From positions 1-38,753 of the forward strand of contig NZ_ATVS01000033.1 in assembly GCF_000420845.1 (NCBI RefSeq): DNA of 38,753 nucleotides, given 5' to 3'. Within the stretch, counting starts at the first letter, position 1. Each line of letters opens with the position of its first letter. Source of the DNA: Butyrivibrio sp. AE3009 (GTDB lineage Bacteria > Bacillota > Clostridia > Lachnospirales > Lachnospiraceae). The notes under the pieces are model-generated. The model was not told the DNA's origin. It did not search any database and saw only the letters and a program-made list of their open reading frames with translations. Both the position numbers and the translations under genes were made by a program. Shown in pieces: positions 16,936 to 23,418 of the stretch.

Positions 16936-18927
16936 TTAGTCAAGCTTGTACTCAAGAACCATAGCCTTCTGATTTTTCTTTATCAGATATACTATAACAC
17001 ATGCAAATACTGCGATGGCAATAAGGCCGGGAACAAATCCTGCTCCAAGTGTTCCTGCAGTGATAAGTGTACCGATCTGATATACAAGGAAACCTACTGT
17101 AAAGCCTGTTGCAAGCTGAAGTCCGATAGCGCCCCAGAGCCACTTGGCTGACTTCATCTCTGAGTTCATAGCACCAAGAGCTGCGAAGCACGGAGGTGTG
17201 TACAGGTTGAACATAAGGTATGCAAGAGCAGCAACCTTGGTGATACCCATAACGGCTGCAACTGCGTTACCTTCGCCGATAAGCTCAAGCTCCTCTGTAT
17301 CAATGAGGTTAGAGATTGCAAATACAGTTGCGATAGTTCCGACAACGTTCTCTTTTGCAATGAAACCTGTGATTGCTGCTGCAGCAAGCTGCCAGCTGAC
17401 AATACCAACGATAGGAACAAGAAGGTAAGCAAAAGGTCCTGCAACGCCTGCAAGGATTGAAGTGCTCTCCATTCCCTCTTCTACAGGATGGAAGCCAAAG
17501 TCAAAGGTCTGCATGATCTGAACTACTGTGTTACATACAAGGATTATTGTTCCTGCCTTGATAATGTATGCCTTACCTCTTTCAAGCATTGACTTAACAG
17601 CAAACATAAGGCTTGGAACCTTGTACTCAGGAAGCTCTATGATAAAGAAGCTCTTTCTGTACTTCATACCTGTGATAGCCTTGATAAGAAGGGCTCCCAG
17701 AAGGATAAGTAAGATACCACCCATGTAGCAGATGAAGCTCACCCATCTTGACTCAGGGAAAAATGCTCCTGCAAAAAGAGCGATAACAGGAAGCTTAGCG
17801 CCGCAGGGCATGAAAGTTGCAAGCATTGCTGTTGCGCGTCTTTCTCTCTCATTTCTGATGGTACGGCAGGCCATGATAGCGGGGATTCCGCAGCCGGTTC
17901 CGATGATCATGGGGATAACGGATTTGCCGGAAAGACCAACTCTCTTGAAAATAGGATCAAGTACAACGGTTGCTCTGGACATGTATCCGCAGTCCTCCAA
18001 AAGAGCAATGAGGAAGTACATAACCATAACAAGAGGAAGGAATCCAACAACGGCTCCAACACCACCGATGATACCGTCAACAAGAAGTGCATAAAGAAGA
18101 GGATTGGCATCTGCCATCTTCTCTCCGACAAACTCCTTGAAGGTATCGATCCATCCGGCAAGGATATCTGCCAGCCAGGTTCCTACAGTTGTCTGTGAAA
18201 TATAGAATACAAGCCACATGATAGCGGCAAAAATAACAATTCCGAGAACAGGATGAGTTATGATGTTATCGATAGCATCTCCTACGTTCTTATCCTTGGT
18301 AAGGACCTTACGGTTCTCAACTTCGCTCACGATCTTGTTAACGAATTCAAAACGCTTTCTGTCAGCGGCTTCAACTGCTGCCTTGTCGGTAAGATCAACG
18401 TTACCCTGAACGTATACTTCCTTCTGTCCCTTGCCCTCAAGCTCTGCTGCTGCCTTAACAACCTCTTTAAGACCTACTTCTGAGGTGGCAACTGTCTTGA
18501 TAACAGGACAGCCCAGCTTTTCTGAAAGGAGCTTCTCGTCAATGGCATTCCCCTTTTTGTCATTGGCATCGTTCTTGTTAAGTGCAACAACCACAGGAAC
18601 TCCCAGTTCAAGAAGCTGTGTTGTGAAGAAAAGGCTGCGGCTTAAGTTCGTAGCATCTACAATGTTGATGATGGCATCGGGATGCTCATTCTTAACATAT
18701 CCGCTGGTGATGCTCTCCTCTGATGTGAAAGGAGACATTGAATATGCGCCGGGAAGATCCACAGCGATCAGTTCCTTGTCACCGTCGTAGTACTTCTTCT
18801 TGATAACACTCTCTTTCTTGTCTACAGTTACACCCGCCCAGTTACCGATCTTCTCACTTCTTCCGGTGAGGGCGTTGTACATGGTGGTTTTACCACTGTT
18901 GGGGTTACCTGCCATCGCGATTCTCAT
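16936..18927 (-). CDS. feoB: Ferrous iron transporter FeoB1 (663 aa)
   Basis: The N-terminal G-protein domain shows G1 GNPNSGKTT, the GNWAGVTV switch, G3 DLPG and G4 NKND. After a helical spacer the membrane domain starts near residue 225 and contains the two FeoB Cys-containing gate regions, IPMIIGTGCGIPAIMACRT and MPCGAKLPV. Start moved to ATG 18927 (MRIAMAGNPN), which has GGAGGATAGTT in front; nine upstream in-frame codons lack a ribosome site. Imports Fe(II) across the cytoplasmic membrane. It is followed by the Cys-rich peptide gene and preceded, after a 250-bp gap with its own pair of boxes, by feoA1. Slightly shorter than many FeoB (700-770 aa) but all core motifs are present. Confidence 0.95.
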   Translation of the reverse strand: MRIAMAGNPNSGKTTMYNALTGRSEKIGNWAGVTVDKKESVIKKKYYDGDKELIAVDLPGAYSMSPFTSEESITSGYVKNEHPDAIINIVDATNLSRSLFFTTQLLELGVPVVVALNKNDANDKKGNAIDEKLLSEKLGCPVIKTVATSEVGLKEVVKAAAELEGKGQKEVYVQGNVDLTDKAAVEAADRKRFEFVNKIVSEVENRKVLTKDKNVGDAIDNIITHPVLGIVIFAAIMWLVFYISQTTVGTWLADILAGWIDTFKEFVGEKMADANPLLYALLVDGIIGGVGAVVGFLPLVMVMYFLIALLEDCGYMSRATVVLDPIFKRVGLSGKSVIPMIIGTGCGIPAIMACRTIRNERERRATAMLATFMPCGAKLPVIALFAGAFFPESRWVSFICYMGGILLILLGALLIKAITGMKYRKSFFIIELPEYKVPSLMFAVKSMLERGKAYIIKAGTIILVCNTVVQIMQTFDFGFHPVEEGMESTSILAGVAGPFAYLLVPIVGIVSWQLAAAAITGFIAKENVVGTIATVFAISNLIDTEELELIGEGNAVAAVMGITKVAALAYLMFNLYTPPCFAALGAMNSEMKSAKWLWGAIGLQLATGFTVGFLVYQIGTLITAGTLGAGFVPGLIAIAVFACVIVYLIKKNQKAMVLEYKLD

Positions 18928-18971
18928 AACTATCCTCCTACAATAATTTTTCATTTTATTTTCAGAGCTTT

Positions 18972-18990
18972 GGGCTTAGGTTTTAAGCCC
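18972..18990 (-). other. Hairpin in the feoB1 leader
   Basis: GGGCTTA / TAAGCCC with a 5-nt loop about 45 bp upstream of the feoB1 start; there is no T-tract after it on the minus strand, so it is more likely an mRNA 5' structure than a terminator. Confidence 0.45.
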
Positions 18991-19025
18991 GGCTCGGAAT
19001 ATCAACGTTATTTATTGGCTTATTT

Positions 19026-19061
19026 GTTAGCTCAAACTTACTTTTGATAGCGGTTGCTAAC
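19026..19061. promoter_or_regulatory. Two metal-box-like palindromes in tandem upstream of feoB1
   Basis: Sites at 19026-19041 (GTTAGC-TCAA-ACTTAC, a degenerate right half) and 19046-19061 (GATAGC-GGTT-GCTAAC, one mismatch), exactly 20 bp apart. They lie 100-135 bp before the feoB1 start, between feoA1 and feoB1, so feoB1 probably has its own regulated promoter. Confidence 0.6.
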
Positions 19062-19177
19062 TCAATAAATATTTTTTATCCGGATTGTATGACTTTTTGA
19101 TCTGCCAATCATGATCCGGATATTTTGATTATTGCATTTTTTGTATGTATTTTAGAATTATGTATTTCTGATAATGC

Positions 19178-19390
19178 TCAGATCTTGATAGCGCCTGCCA
19201 GCTCCGGATCGATATTGTATCTCGCATCCTTGATAGCAACCACCAGATTTCTCTTCTTATCCACAACAGTTATCTTCTCACCGCTGTAACATCCAAGGGA
19301 AAAAAGGAAGCTCTCCATATCCTCATCACCTTCTGTATCCACGGATTCTATAAGATATTCCTGTCCAAGCTGTGCCTCGTTAAGTGTCAT
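19178..19390 (-). CDS. feoA: FeoA1 domain protein (70 aa)
   Basis: A 70-aa SH3-like FeoA domain: MTLNEAQLGQEYLIESVD, a loop, then FLFSLGCYSGEKITVVDKKRNLVVAIKDARYNIDPELAGAIKI, which matches the FeoA core (LG...G..I.V......V.V.....A.). Cytosolic partner thought to act on FeoB. The ribosome site GGAGG lies seven bases before the ATG, and the gene is preceded by a good promoter with three tandem boxes. The 250-bp gap to feoB1 is unusual, since feoA and feoB are mostly adjacent. Confidence 0.9.
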   Translation of the reverse strand: MTLNEAQLGQEYLIESVDTEGDEDMESFLFSLGCYSGEKITVVDKKRNLVVAIKDARYNIDPELAGAIKI

Positions 19391-19407
19391 AATAGCCTCC
19401 TGTATAT

Positions 19408-19463
19408 GTTAGCCTATCCTAGCTATTGTTTGCCTATGCTAATATCCGTTTGCATATGCTAAC
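19408..19463. promoter_or_regulatory. Three metal-box-like palindromes at 20-bp steps upstream of feoA1
   Basis: Sites at 19408-19423 (GTTAGC-CTAT-CCTAGC), 19428-19443 (GTTTGC-CTAT-GCTAAT) and 19448-19463 (GTTTGC-ATAT-GCTAAC), each starting exactly 20 bp after the last. They begin right after the predicted transcription start of feoA1 and extend to near the start codon, an arrangement suited to cooperative repressor binding. Confidence 0.7.
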
Positions 19464-19473
19464 TCCACTAGAT

Positions 19474-19502
19474 AGAATAGTCTTATTAAGAATAATTGTC
19501 AA
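19474..19502 (-). promoter_or_regulatory. Sigma-A promoter of feoA1
   Basis: On the minus strand TTGACA (19497-19502), a 17-bp spacer, and TATTCT (19474-19479), directly upstream of the three tandem boxes. It lies just downstream of the terminator hairpin at 19506-19528. Confidence 0.75.
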
Positions 19503-19505
19503 CAA

Positions 19506-19528
19506 GAAAATGAACTATTTTCATTTTC
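19506..19528 (-). terminator. Terminator of the unassigned 19.5-19.75 kb transcript
   Basis: Perfect 9-bp stem GAAAATGAA / TTCATTTTC (19506-19514, 19520-19528) with a 5-nt loop, followed on the minus strand by TTGTTG. It stands directly before the feoA1 -35 element, so it separates an upstream transcript from feoA1. Confidence 0.65.
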
Positions 19529-19637
19529 GGATTTGGCTTTCCGAACGTTCCCGCCCCCGAAAGCTCTCCCGTGGCAGGTCCATAGAAATATTCGCCCCTC
19601 CTTCGCTGCCACGAAAATGTTCTTTTGAGATTTCCAT
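19521..19637 (-). CDS. Possible micropeptide (38 aa), doubtful
   Basis: ATG 19637 to TGA at 19521 would give MEISKEHFRG, then a Gly/Arg-rich sequence with a second SFRGRERSE motif. The two FRG segments echo the DNA inverted repeat in this interval, so the frame could be a by-product of RNA structure. A palindromic box lies 23-38 bp upstream, which is why it is listed; no good ribosome site is seen. Confidence 0.2.
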   Translation of the reverse strand: MEISKEHFRGSEGGANISMDLPRESFRGRERSESQIRK

Positions 19638-19659
19638 ATAACTTACGCCGCATATTCTG

Positions 19660-19675
19660 GTTAGCATATGCTTAC
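19660..19675. promoter_or_regulatory. Metal-box-like palindrome inside the unassigned transcript
   Basis: GTTAGC-ATAT-GCTTAC, one mismatch in the right half. A weak TTGTAA-17-TATGCG promoter could overlap it on the minus strand. Confidence 0.55.
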
Positions 19676-19753
19676 AAATAAATATAATTTTTGGCGTCCT
19701 TACTTTGACGCCAACATCATTGAGAATCTTTATCAATACTCTCTTGTAACTGT

Positions 19754-19782
19754 ATGTTAGCACACGCTAACCATGATTGCAA
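19754..19782 (-). promoter_or_regulatory. Promoter with overlapping metal-box palindrome (unassigned transcript)
   Basis: Minus strand TTGCAA (19777-19782), a 17-bp spacer, TAACAT (19754-19759). The perfect box GTTAGC-ACAC-GCTAAC at 19756-19771 covers the -10 and most of the spacer, the same geometry as at feoA2 and flavodoxin. Confidence 0.7.
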
Positions 19783-19793
19783 GAACTTTTTGT

Positions 19794-19862
19794 GCGAGTC
19801 AATGGGGACGGTTCTCGCTGACTCGCTTCGTGAGTCAGCAAGAACCGTCCCCATTGACTCGC
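19794..19862. repeat. REP-like hairpin, copy A
   Basis: 31-bp arms (19794-19824 and 19832-19862) with a single mismatch, 7-nt loop GCTTCGT, built around GAGTCAATGGGGACGGTTCT. The same core makes copy B at 22496-22614 in the opposite orientation (its loop reads ACGAAGC). The GGGGACGG core is reminiscent of REP sequences mobilised by RAYT transposases. It lies downstream of feoC and may also act as a 3' end structure. Confidence 0.8.
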
Positions 19863-19879
19863 AACCGGCCCCGACACCT

Positions 19880-20131
19880 TTAGAGAACAACCTCATACAT
19901 CGCCCCCATATTCTTGAATCCCTCTTTGGGCGCGCACTTTCCGCAGTCCCCGCCGCAGTCCCCGCCGCAGCCCCCGCTGCAGCAGGTCATGTCAACTTTG
20001 CGGATCATTCCGATATGCATCAGGTATTCGATCTGTCTCTTTACGTCTTCTTCTGTTGTGTGCAGCTCTATTGCCAGGAGCTTCTCCGTCCTGGCATGGC
20101 CGTCACTTAATAGATCTATTAATTCCCTCAT
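19880..20131 (-). CDS. feoC: FeoC-like winged-helix protein with Cys cluster (83 aa)
   Basis: Residues 1-48 form a small winged helix (MRELIDLLSDGHARTEKLLA, then EEDVKRQIEYLMHIGMIRKVD), as in FeoC-like regulators. Residues 50-66 carry six cysteines in CCxxxCxxxCxxxCxxC spacing within a Gly/Asp loop, where other FeoC proteins have about four; they could hold an iron-sulfur cluster. The rest (APKEGFKNMGAMYEVVL) closes the wing. It lies 25 bp after feoB2, clearly the same operon (feoA2-feoB2-feoC). The Cys loop is encoded by short tandem CCGCAGTCC-type units, suggesting recent repeat expansion. Confidence 0.75.
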   Translation of the reverse strand: MRELIDLLSDGHARTEKLLAIELHTTEEDVKRQIEYLMHIGMIRKVDMTCCSGGCGGDCGGDCGKCAPKEGFKNMGAMYEVVL

Positions 20132-20156
20132 AAAAATAAACCTCGCAGACTCATCG

Positions 20157-22172
20157 TCAGAAAATCAGAAGACCGATGTGATACGCCACAGCCGATAGAA
20201 GCAGTGCTGTCGCCGTGTAGTACAGAGCAATCCTTGCAGTCCACTTAACGGAGTAGGTCTCCTGGAAGGTAGCAGCCAATGCAACAACACAGGGCATATT
20301 GAAGGTCATGGCAAAGATAAATGCCAGTGCCTCAGCCTTTGACACATTTGAAAGAAGTACTTCATTGAGATTCGATGCAGCACCCGCTCCGTTCATAGCA
20401 TCATTAAAGGCAGAGGACAGATTTCCTCCGGTGTAAAGCGCACTGATAACTCCGATAGCACCCTCTTTTCCCACTGCGGAAGCAATAAATGCAATAAATA
20501 GCTGCCAGCCAAGGCCAAAGATTCTGGTCACAGGCTCAATGGCAGTACCTATGCGATACAGAATAGGCTGCGTACCCGGTACAAAAGTATAGCTAAGCAG
20601 CCAGAAGAGGCCGCAGACCAGAAGAACCACGCTGGATACTCTCTTGAAGGTATCTCCGGTCCTTCCAAGGACATAACGGAGAAGGGCGCCGATCTTGGGC
20701 TTATGATAAGGCGGAAGCTCCATGATCATTCCGTATCTGTCATTTTTCTGAACCAGCTTCCTGCCGAATATCTTAGCAGTAACCCACATATGAAGAACCA
20801 TTGTAAAAAGAATCGCCACGATAACCAGCACTGCTCCCGGGCCGAAGAAAATTGCAGAGAGCATCGGTATTACAGCCCATGCTGCGCCGCAGGGAACTGC
20901 CCACGCCAGCGCAATGGTCAGAACCTTCTGTCCCCAGTTATCAATAACTCTGGCACCGGCAGCACCGCCCATGGTACAGCCAAAGCTTACAAGGAAAGGC
21001 ATCACGGATTTTCCCTGTAGTCCAAGTTTTCCCATTGTATTATCAAAAACGTAGGAAATGCGGGCCATGACACCCACTTCCTCCAACAGTCCGAACACAA
21101 GGGTAACACCGAACACAAAGCCCAGCATCTTAACAATATAGCTAAAAGACTGAATGATAACCGTGCACACGATCTGTATCAGAACCTCCGGCGCTCCCAC
21201 AGCATTAAGTGCCGCTGCCACCGGTGTTTTCAGAGCCGCAATTCCGGATCCTATTGCCATAAAAGGCAGGGCCGGAATAAAGGATGCGATAAGTCCCAGC
21301 AGAACTGTAAGGATAACTGCCGGCTTACCCCATACCTTGCTGAGGAATATCTTATCAAGCTTACCCAGAGCAACATTTTTCTTGCGGGAAGTAACACAGC
21401 CCTCCAGGATCTCATCTATCCATTTGAATTTGCTGCTGCCTGTCGCAATGGCTCCCTGACTGTTACTGCAGATAGCGGCCACTTTCTTGTAGTTCTCTGT
21501 GGTAAGCTGCTTCTTTAGCATGGCATGAACCTGCTTATCCCCCTCGATTGCCTTGATTGCCAGCCACATAGGCGTAAAGCCCTTGACCAGCCCTTCAGGG
21601 ATCATTGCCTTCAGCTCACTATAGCCTTCAATTTTCTCATACTCTGCTTCCAGAGCCTTTACATTTATCTTGGATTTCTCAGTGACAGCCCTCTCCATGA
21701 TCTCATAGTAGGGCTCATACTTCTTGCCTTCGGTGGCAGAAAAAAGAAGCACCGGAATACCGATTTTTTTCTCAATAGCCTTAACATCTATGGTCTTGCC
21801 CTGATCTGCTGCCACATCAGCCATGTTCAGTACAAGAAAACTGGGCACGTCGATGCCGGCGTAGTCCGCAGTCATGAAAAGACTTCTCTCCAGCTGTGAG
21901 CTGTCCGCCAGAATGCAGACAACATCAGCTTTTCCCGATGCGATATAGTCTCTTGTGATAAGTTCCTCGTCAGAATTGGCCGTAAGGCTGTAGGATCCCG
22001 GAAGATCAGCTATGGCACAATCCATCCCCCTGTAGGTGAAGCTTCCCTCCTTTTTCTCAACGGTCTTGCCCGGCCAGTTACCCACATGCTGGCGAAGACC
22101 CGTAAGAGCATTGAAAAGAGTGGATTTGCCGGAGTTAGGCTGCCCCAGCAGCGCTATGGTAGCTGAGTTCAT
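20157..22172 (-). CDS. feoB: Ferrous iron transporter FeoB2 (671 aa)
   Basis: A second FeoB, distinct from FeoB1. G1 GQPNSGKST, switch QHVGNWPGKTV, G3 DLPGSYSL, G4 as NMAD. The membrane domain carries the Cys gate regions as SFGCTMGGAAGARVIDNW and AVPCGAAWAVIP, which differ strongly from FeoB1 (GTGCGIPAIMACRT, MPCGAKLPV), so the two are old paralogues rather than a recent copy. Start set at ATG 22172 (MNSATIALLG) with GGAGGTGGCAGT in front; it overlaps the feoA2 stop as ATGA, indicating translational coupling. Transport of Fe(II); the altered gate may mean different affinity or metal preference (inference). Confidence 0.93.
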   Translation of the reverse strand: MNSATIALLGQPNSGKSTLFNALTGLRQHVGNWPGKTVEKKEGSFTYRGMDCAIADLPGSYSLTANSDEELITRDYIASGKADVVCILADSSQLERSLFMTADYAGIDVPSFLVLNMADVAADQGKTIDVKAIEKKIGIPVLLFSATEGKKYEPYYEIMERAVTEKSKINVKALEAEYEKIEGYSELKAMIPEGLVKGFTPMWLAIKAIEGDKQVHAMLKKQLTTENYKKVAAICSNSQGAIATGSSKFKWIDEILEGCVTSRKKNVALGKLDKIFLSKVWGKPAVILTVLLGLIASFIPALPFMAIGSGIAALKTPVAAALNAVGAPEVLIQIVCTVIIQSFSYIVKMLGFVFGVTLVFGLLEEVGVMARISYVFDNTMGKLGLQGKSVMPFLVSFGCTMGGAAGARVIDNWGQKVLTIALAWAVPCGAAWAVIPMLSAIFFGPGAVLVIVAILFTMVLHMWVTAKIFGRKLVQKNDRYGMIMELPPYHKPKIGALLRYVLGRTGDTFKRVSSVVLLVCGLFWLLSYTFVPGTQPILYRIGTAIEPVTRIFGLGWQLFIAFIASAVGKEGAIGVISALYTGGNLSSAFNDAMNGAGAASNLNEVLLSNVSKAEALAFIFAMTFNMPCVVALAATFQETYSVKWTARIALYYTATALLLSAVAYHIGLLIF

Positions 22173-22396
22173 ACTGCCACCTCCGTAACCTCGATGCCCT
22201 TGCACTCGTTTCTGTTAAGTGCGATAAGGGTATCCCTTGTGTAGATCAGCATTGGCCTGTTCTTGTCATTCCTGATGACCTTGATCGTGCAGCCCGGTGT
22301 CAGACCTATGGAGGTGATCCTGCTCATGAATCTCTCATCTCCGGTCAGTTTCTCCACAACAGCATGTCTGTTTCGTTCCAATTCACTCAAACTCAT
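22169..22396 (-). CDS. feoA: FeoA2 domain protein (75 aa)
   Basis: SH3-like FeoA domain: ERNRHAVVEKL, RFMSRITSIGLTPGCTIKVIRNDK, PMLIYTRDTLIALNRNECKGIEVTEV. The SIGLTPG turn and the IALNRNxxxxIEV end are typical. Start set at ATG 22396 (MSLSELERN), preceded by GGAGGAG; eight upstream in-frame codons lack a ribosome site. The stop overlaps the feoB2 start by four bases. A promoter with an operator-like palindrome precedes it. Confidence 0.92.
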   Translation of the reverse strand: MSLSELERNRHAVVEKLTGDERFMSRITSIGLTPGCTIKVIRNDKNRPMLIYTRDTLIALNRNECKGIEVTEVAV

Positions 22397-22436
22397 ATTC
22401 TCCTCCTTCATGTATTGCAATAGTCTCTATTACATT

Positions 22437-22465
22437 ATGTTAGTTTCGGCTAACCAAAGTATCAA
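22437..22465 (-). promoter_or_regulatory. Promoter with overlapping metal-box palindrome (feoA2B2C)
   Basis: Minus strand TTGATA (22460-22465), a 17-bp spacer, TAACAT (22437-22442). The box GTTAGT-TTCG-GCTAAC (one mismatch) at 22439-22454 covers the -10 and most of the spacer. Confidence 0.75.
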
Positions 22466-22495
22466 GATTTGCTCATGATAACTTTTATCAAGAAA

Positions 22496-22614
22496 GGGAC
22501 GGGGGATGACAAGGGGACGGGTGAGTCAATGGGGACGGTTCTTGCTGACTCACGAAGCGAGTCAGCAAGAACCGTCCCCATTGACTCACCCGTCCCCTTG
22601 TCATCCCCCGTCCC
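22496..22614. repeat. REP-like long hairpin, copy B
   Basis: Perfect 56-bp inverted arms (22496-22551 and 22559-22614) around loop ACGAAGC. The inner 30 bp match copy A; the outer part adds GGGACGG-containing units (GGGGGATGACAAGGGGACGG) repeated once more outside the right arm (to about 22625). Between the DUF3793 stop and the feoA2 promoter, so it may also stop or stabilise the DUF3793 transcript. Typical of REP/RAYT-type palindromes. Confidence 0.85.
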
Positions 22615-22643
22615 CTTGTCATCTCATCCCATTCTCATCCTTC

Positions 22644-23195
22644 TCACCCCGCCACCGTCAACTGCTCCAGCGACTTGCCGGCTCGGTGAGCCCTGCTGTA
22701 AATTTCGGTACACTTTTTGTACCTGTCAAAGATCTTAAGGGCAGCATCCTTATCCCCATACACCTTCCAGAATCCCGTATACTTAACCCCCTCTTCCGGA
22801 CTCTTCATAAACCCGATCACATCCGCAACAGGATACCCCAGAAAAAGACCTATCTCATGAGGAAAAGACGGATCAATCGCCAGATGCCTTGCCAGCTCCG
22901 CCACGCACCTGTCTGCATTGCTGTAGGAATATCCCTTTTCCTTCAGGATCCTTCTTACCTCTTCATTTGCAAAATCTCTTTTAAGAAAAGCAGGTCTGTA
23001 CAGGTAGATAAGGACATGTCCCTTCCAGTACCTCACCGGAATCATGCGGATTCCTTTGCCCGACAGTCTTGCATTAAACTCCCTAACCTCACAATTAAAC
23101 ATGTCCCTGTCATCAACATCAACAGTGAACAGATTCCCCGTCTTAATCCCCGCCAGAGTAGGTGAACATAATCGTATCAGCAATTGGTCGCCCAC
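22644..23195 (-). CDS. DUF3793 family protein (183 aa)
   Basis: Soluble protein matching the DUF3793 pattern: an N-terminal SPTLAGIKTGNLF segment, RMIPVRYWKGHVLIYLYRP, then HEIGLFLGYPVADVIGFM and a C-terminal YRKY-like helix (YKKCTEIYSRAHRAGKSLEQL). Start is GTG at 23195 with GGGAGG nine bases upstream; no ATG fits. Function unproven; in clostridia it is often beside flavodoxin or iron-related genes, and here it is divergent to flavodoxin with the same palindromic box in front of both, which supports an iron-limitation role. Confidence 0.8.
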   Translation of the reverse strand: MGDQLLIRLCSPTLAGIKTGNLFTVDVDDRDMFNCEVREFNARLSGKGIRMIPVRYWKGHVLIYLYRPAFLKRDFANEEVRRILKEKGYSYSNADRCVAELARHLAIDPSFPHEIGLFLGYPVADVIGFMKSPEEGVKYTGFWKVYGDKDAALKIFDRYKKCTEIYSRAHRAGKSLEQLTVAG

Positions 23196-23234
23196 AGAGT
23201 TAATCCTCCCTTTTATATGATTATATTAGAGTGT

Positions 23235-23250
23235 GTTAGTTATCGCTAAC
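23235..23250. promoter_or_regulatory. Metal-box-like palindrome upstream of DUF3793
   Basis: GTTAGT-TATC-GCTAAC, one mismatch, 40-55 bp upstream of the GTG start. A matching -35 is not obvious. Confidence 0.6.
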
Positions 23251-23264
23251 TTTTATCATATTTT

Positions 23265-23288
23265 AATGCCCGCATATATGCAGGCATT
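23265..23288. other. Hairpin in the DUF3793/flavodoxin divergent region
   Basis: AATGCC / GGCATT arms enclosing the inner palindrome GCATATATGC, midway between the two boxes. No T-tract; possibly an insulating or DNA-bending element. Confidence 0.4.
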
Positions 23289-23333
23289 TCAAGGCTTTTG
23301 TTATACGATGATAAAAGTTATCAATCCTTTTTA

Positions 23334-23362
23334 TTGATTATTATGTTAGCATTTGCTAACTT
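23334..23362 (+). promoter_or_regulatory. Flavodoxin promoter with overlapping metal-box palindrome
   Basis: TTGATT (23334-23339), a 17-bp spacer, TAACTT (23357-23362). The perfect box GTTAGC-ATTT-GCTAAC at 23345-23360 covers the -10 and spacer, with the same geometry as at feoA2 and 19.75 kb. Confidence 0.75.
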
Positions 23363-23418
23363 ATTTGGCAAGGGCATTTTTAATCCAATCAATAGAAATG
23401 CCGGAAAGGAAAAAAGGT

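Larger units (their letters stand above)
19506..19747 (-). ncRNA. Candidate metal-regulated small RNA or micropeptide transcript
   Basis: A boxed promoter (TTGCAA, 17 bp, TAACAT at 19754-19782) should start a minus-strand transcript near 19747, and an intrinsic terminator ends it at about 19506. The roughly 240-nt product contains hairpins TTGGCGTC/GACGCCAA (19691-19714), CGTGGCAG/CTGCCACG (within about 19568-19612) and a GCTTTC/GAAAGC stem, plus a second box at 19660-19675. The only frame is a 38-codon one from ATG 19637 (MEISKEHFRGSEGG...) with a poor ribosome site. Either an iron-responsive sRNA or a small peptide gene; no homology is recognised. The transcript is inferred entirely from promoter, box and terminator. 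Confidence 0.4.

Noticed and set aside
19081..19135. ATCCGGAT repeats upstream of feoB1 as a terminator
   Set aside because: Paired ATCCGGAT blocks exist, but on the minus strand they are followed by A rather than T, so no terminator is called.
19521..19763. 80-codon minus-strand frame starting at 19763
   Set aside because: Its start codon lies upstream of the predicted transcription start inside the operator and it has no ribosome site; only the shorter 38-codon frame is kept as doubtful.
22506..23165. 219-codon plus-strand frame over the DUF3793 gene
   Set aside because: Begins inside the REP palindrome, opposite a gene with clear family motifs and ribosome site.
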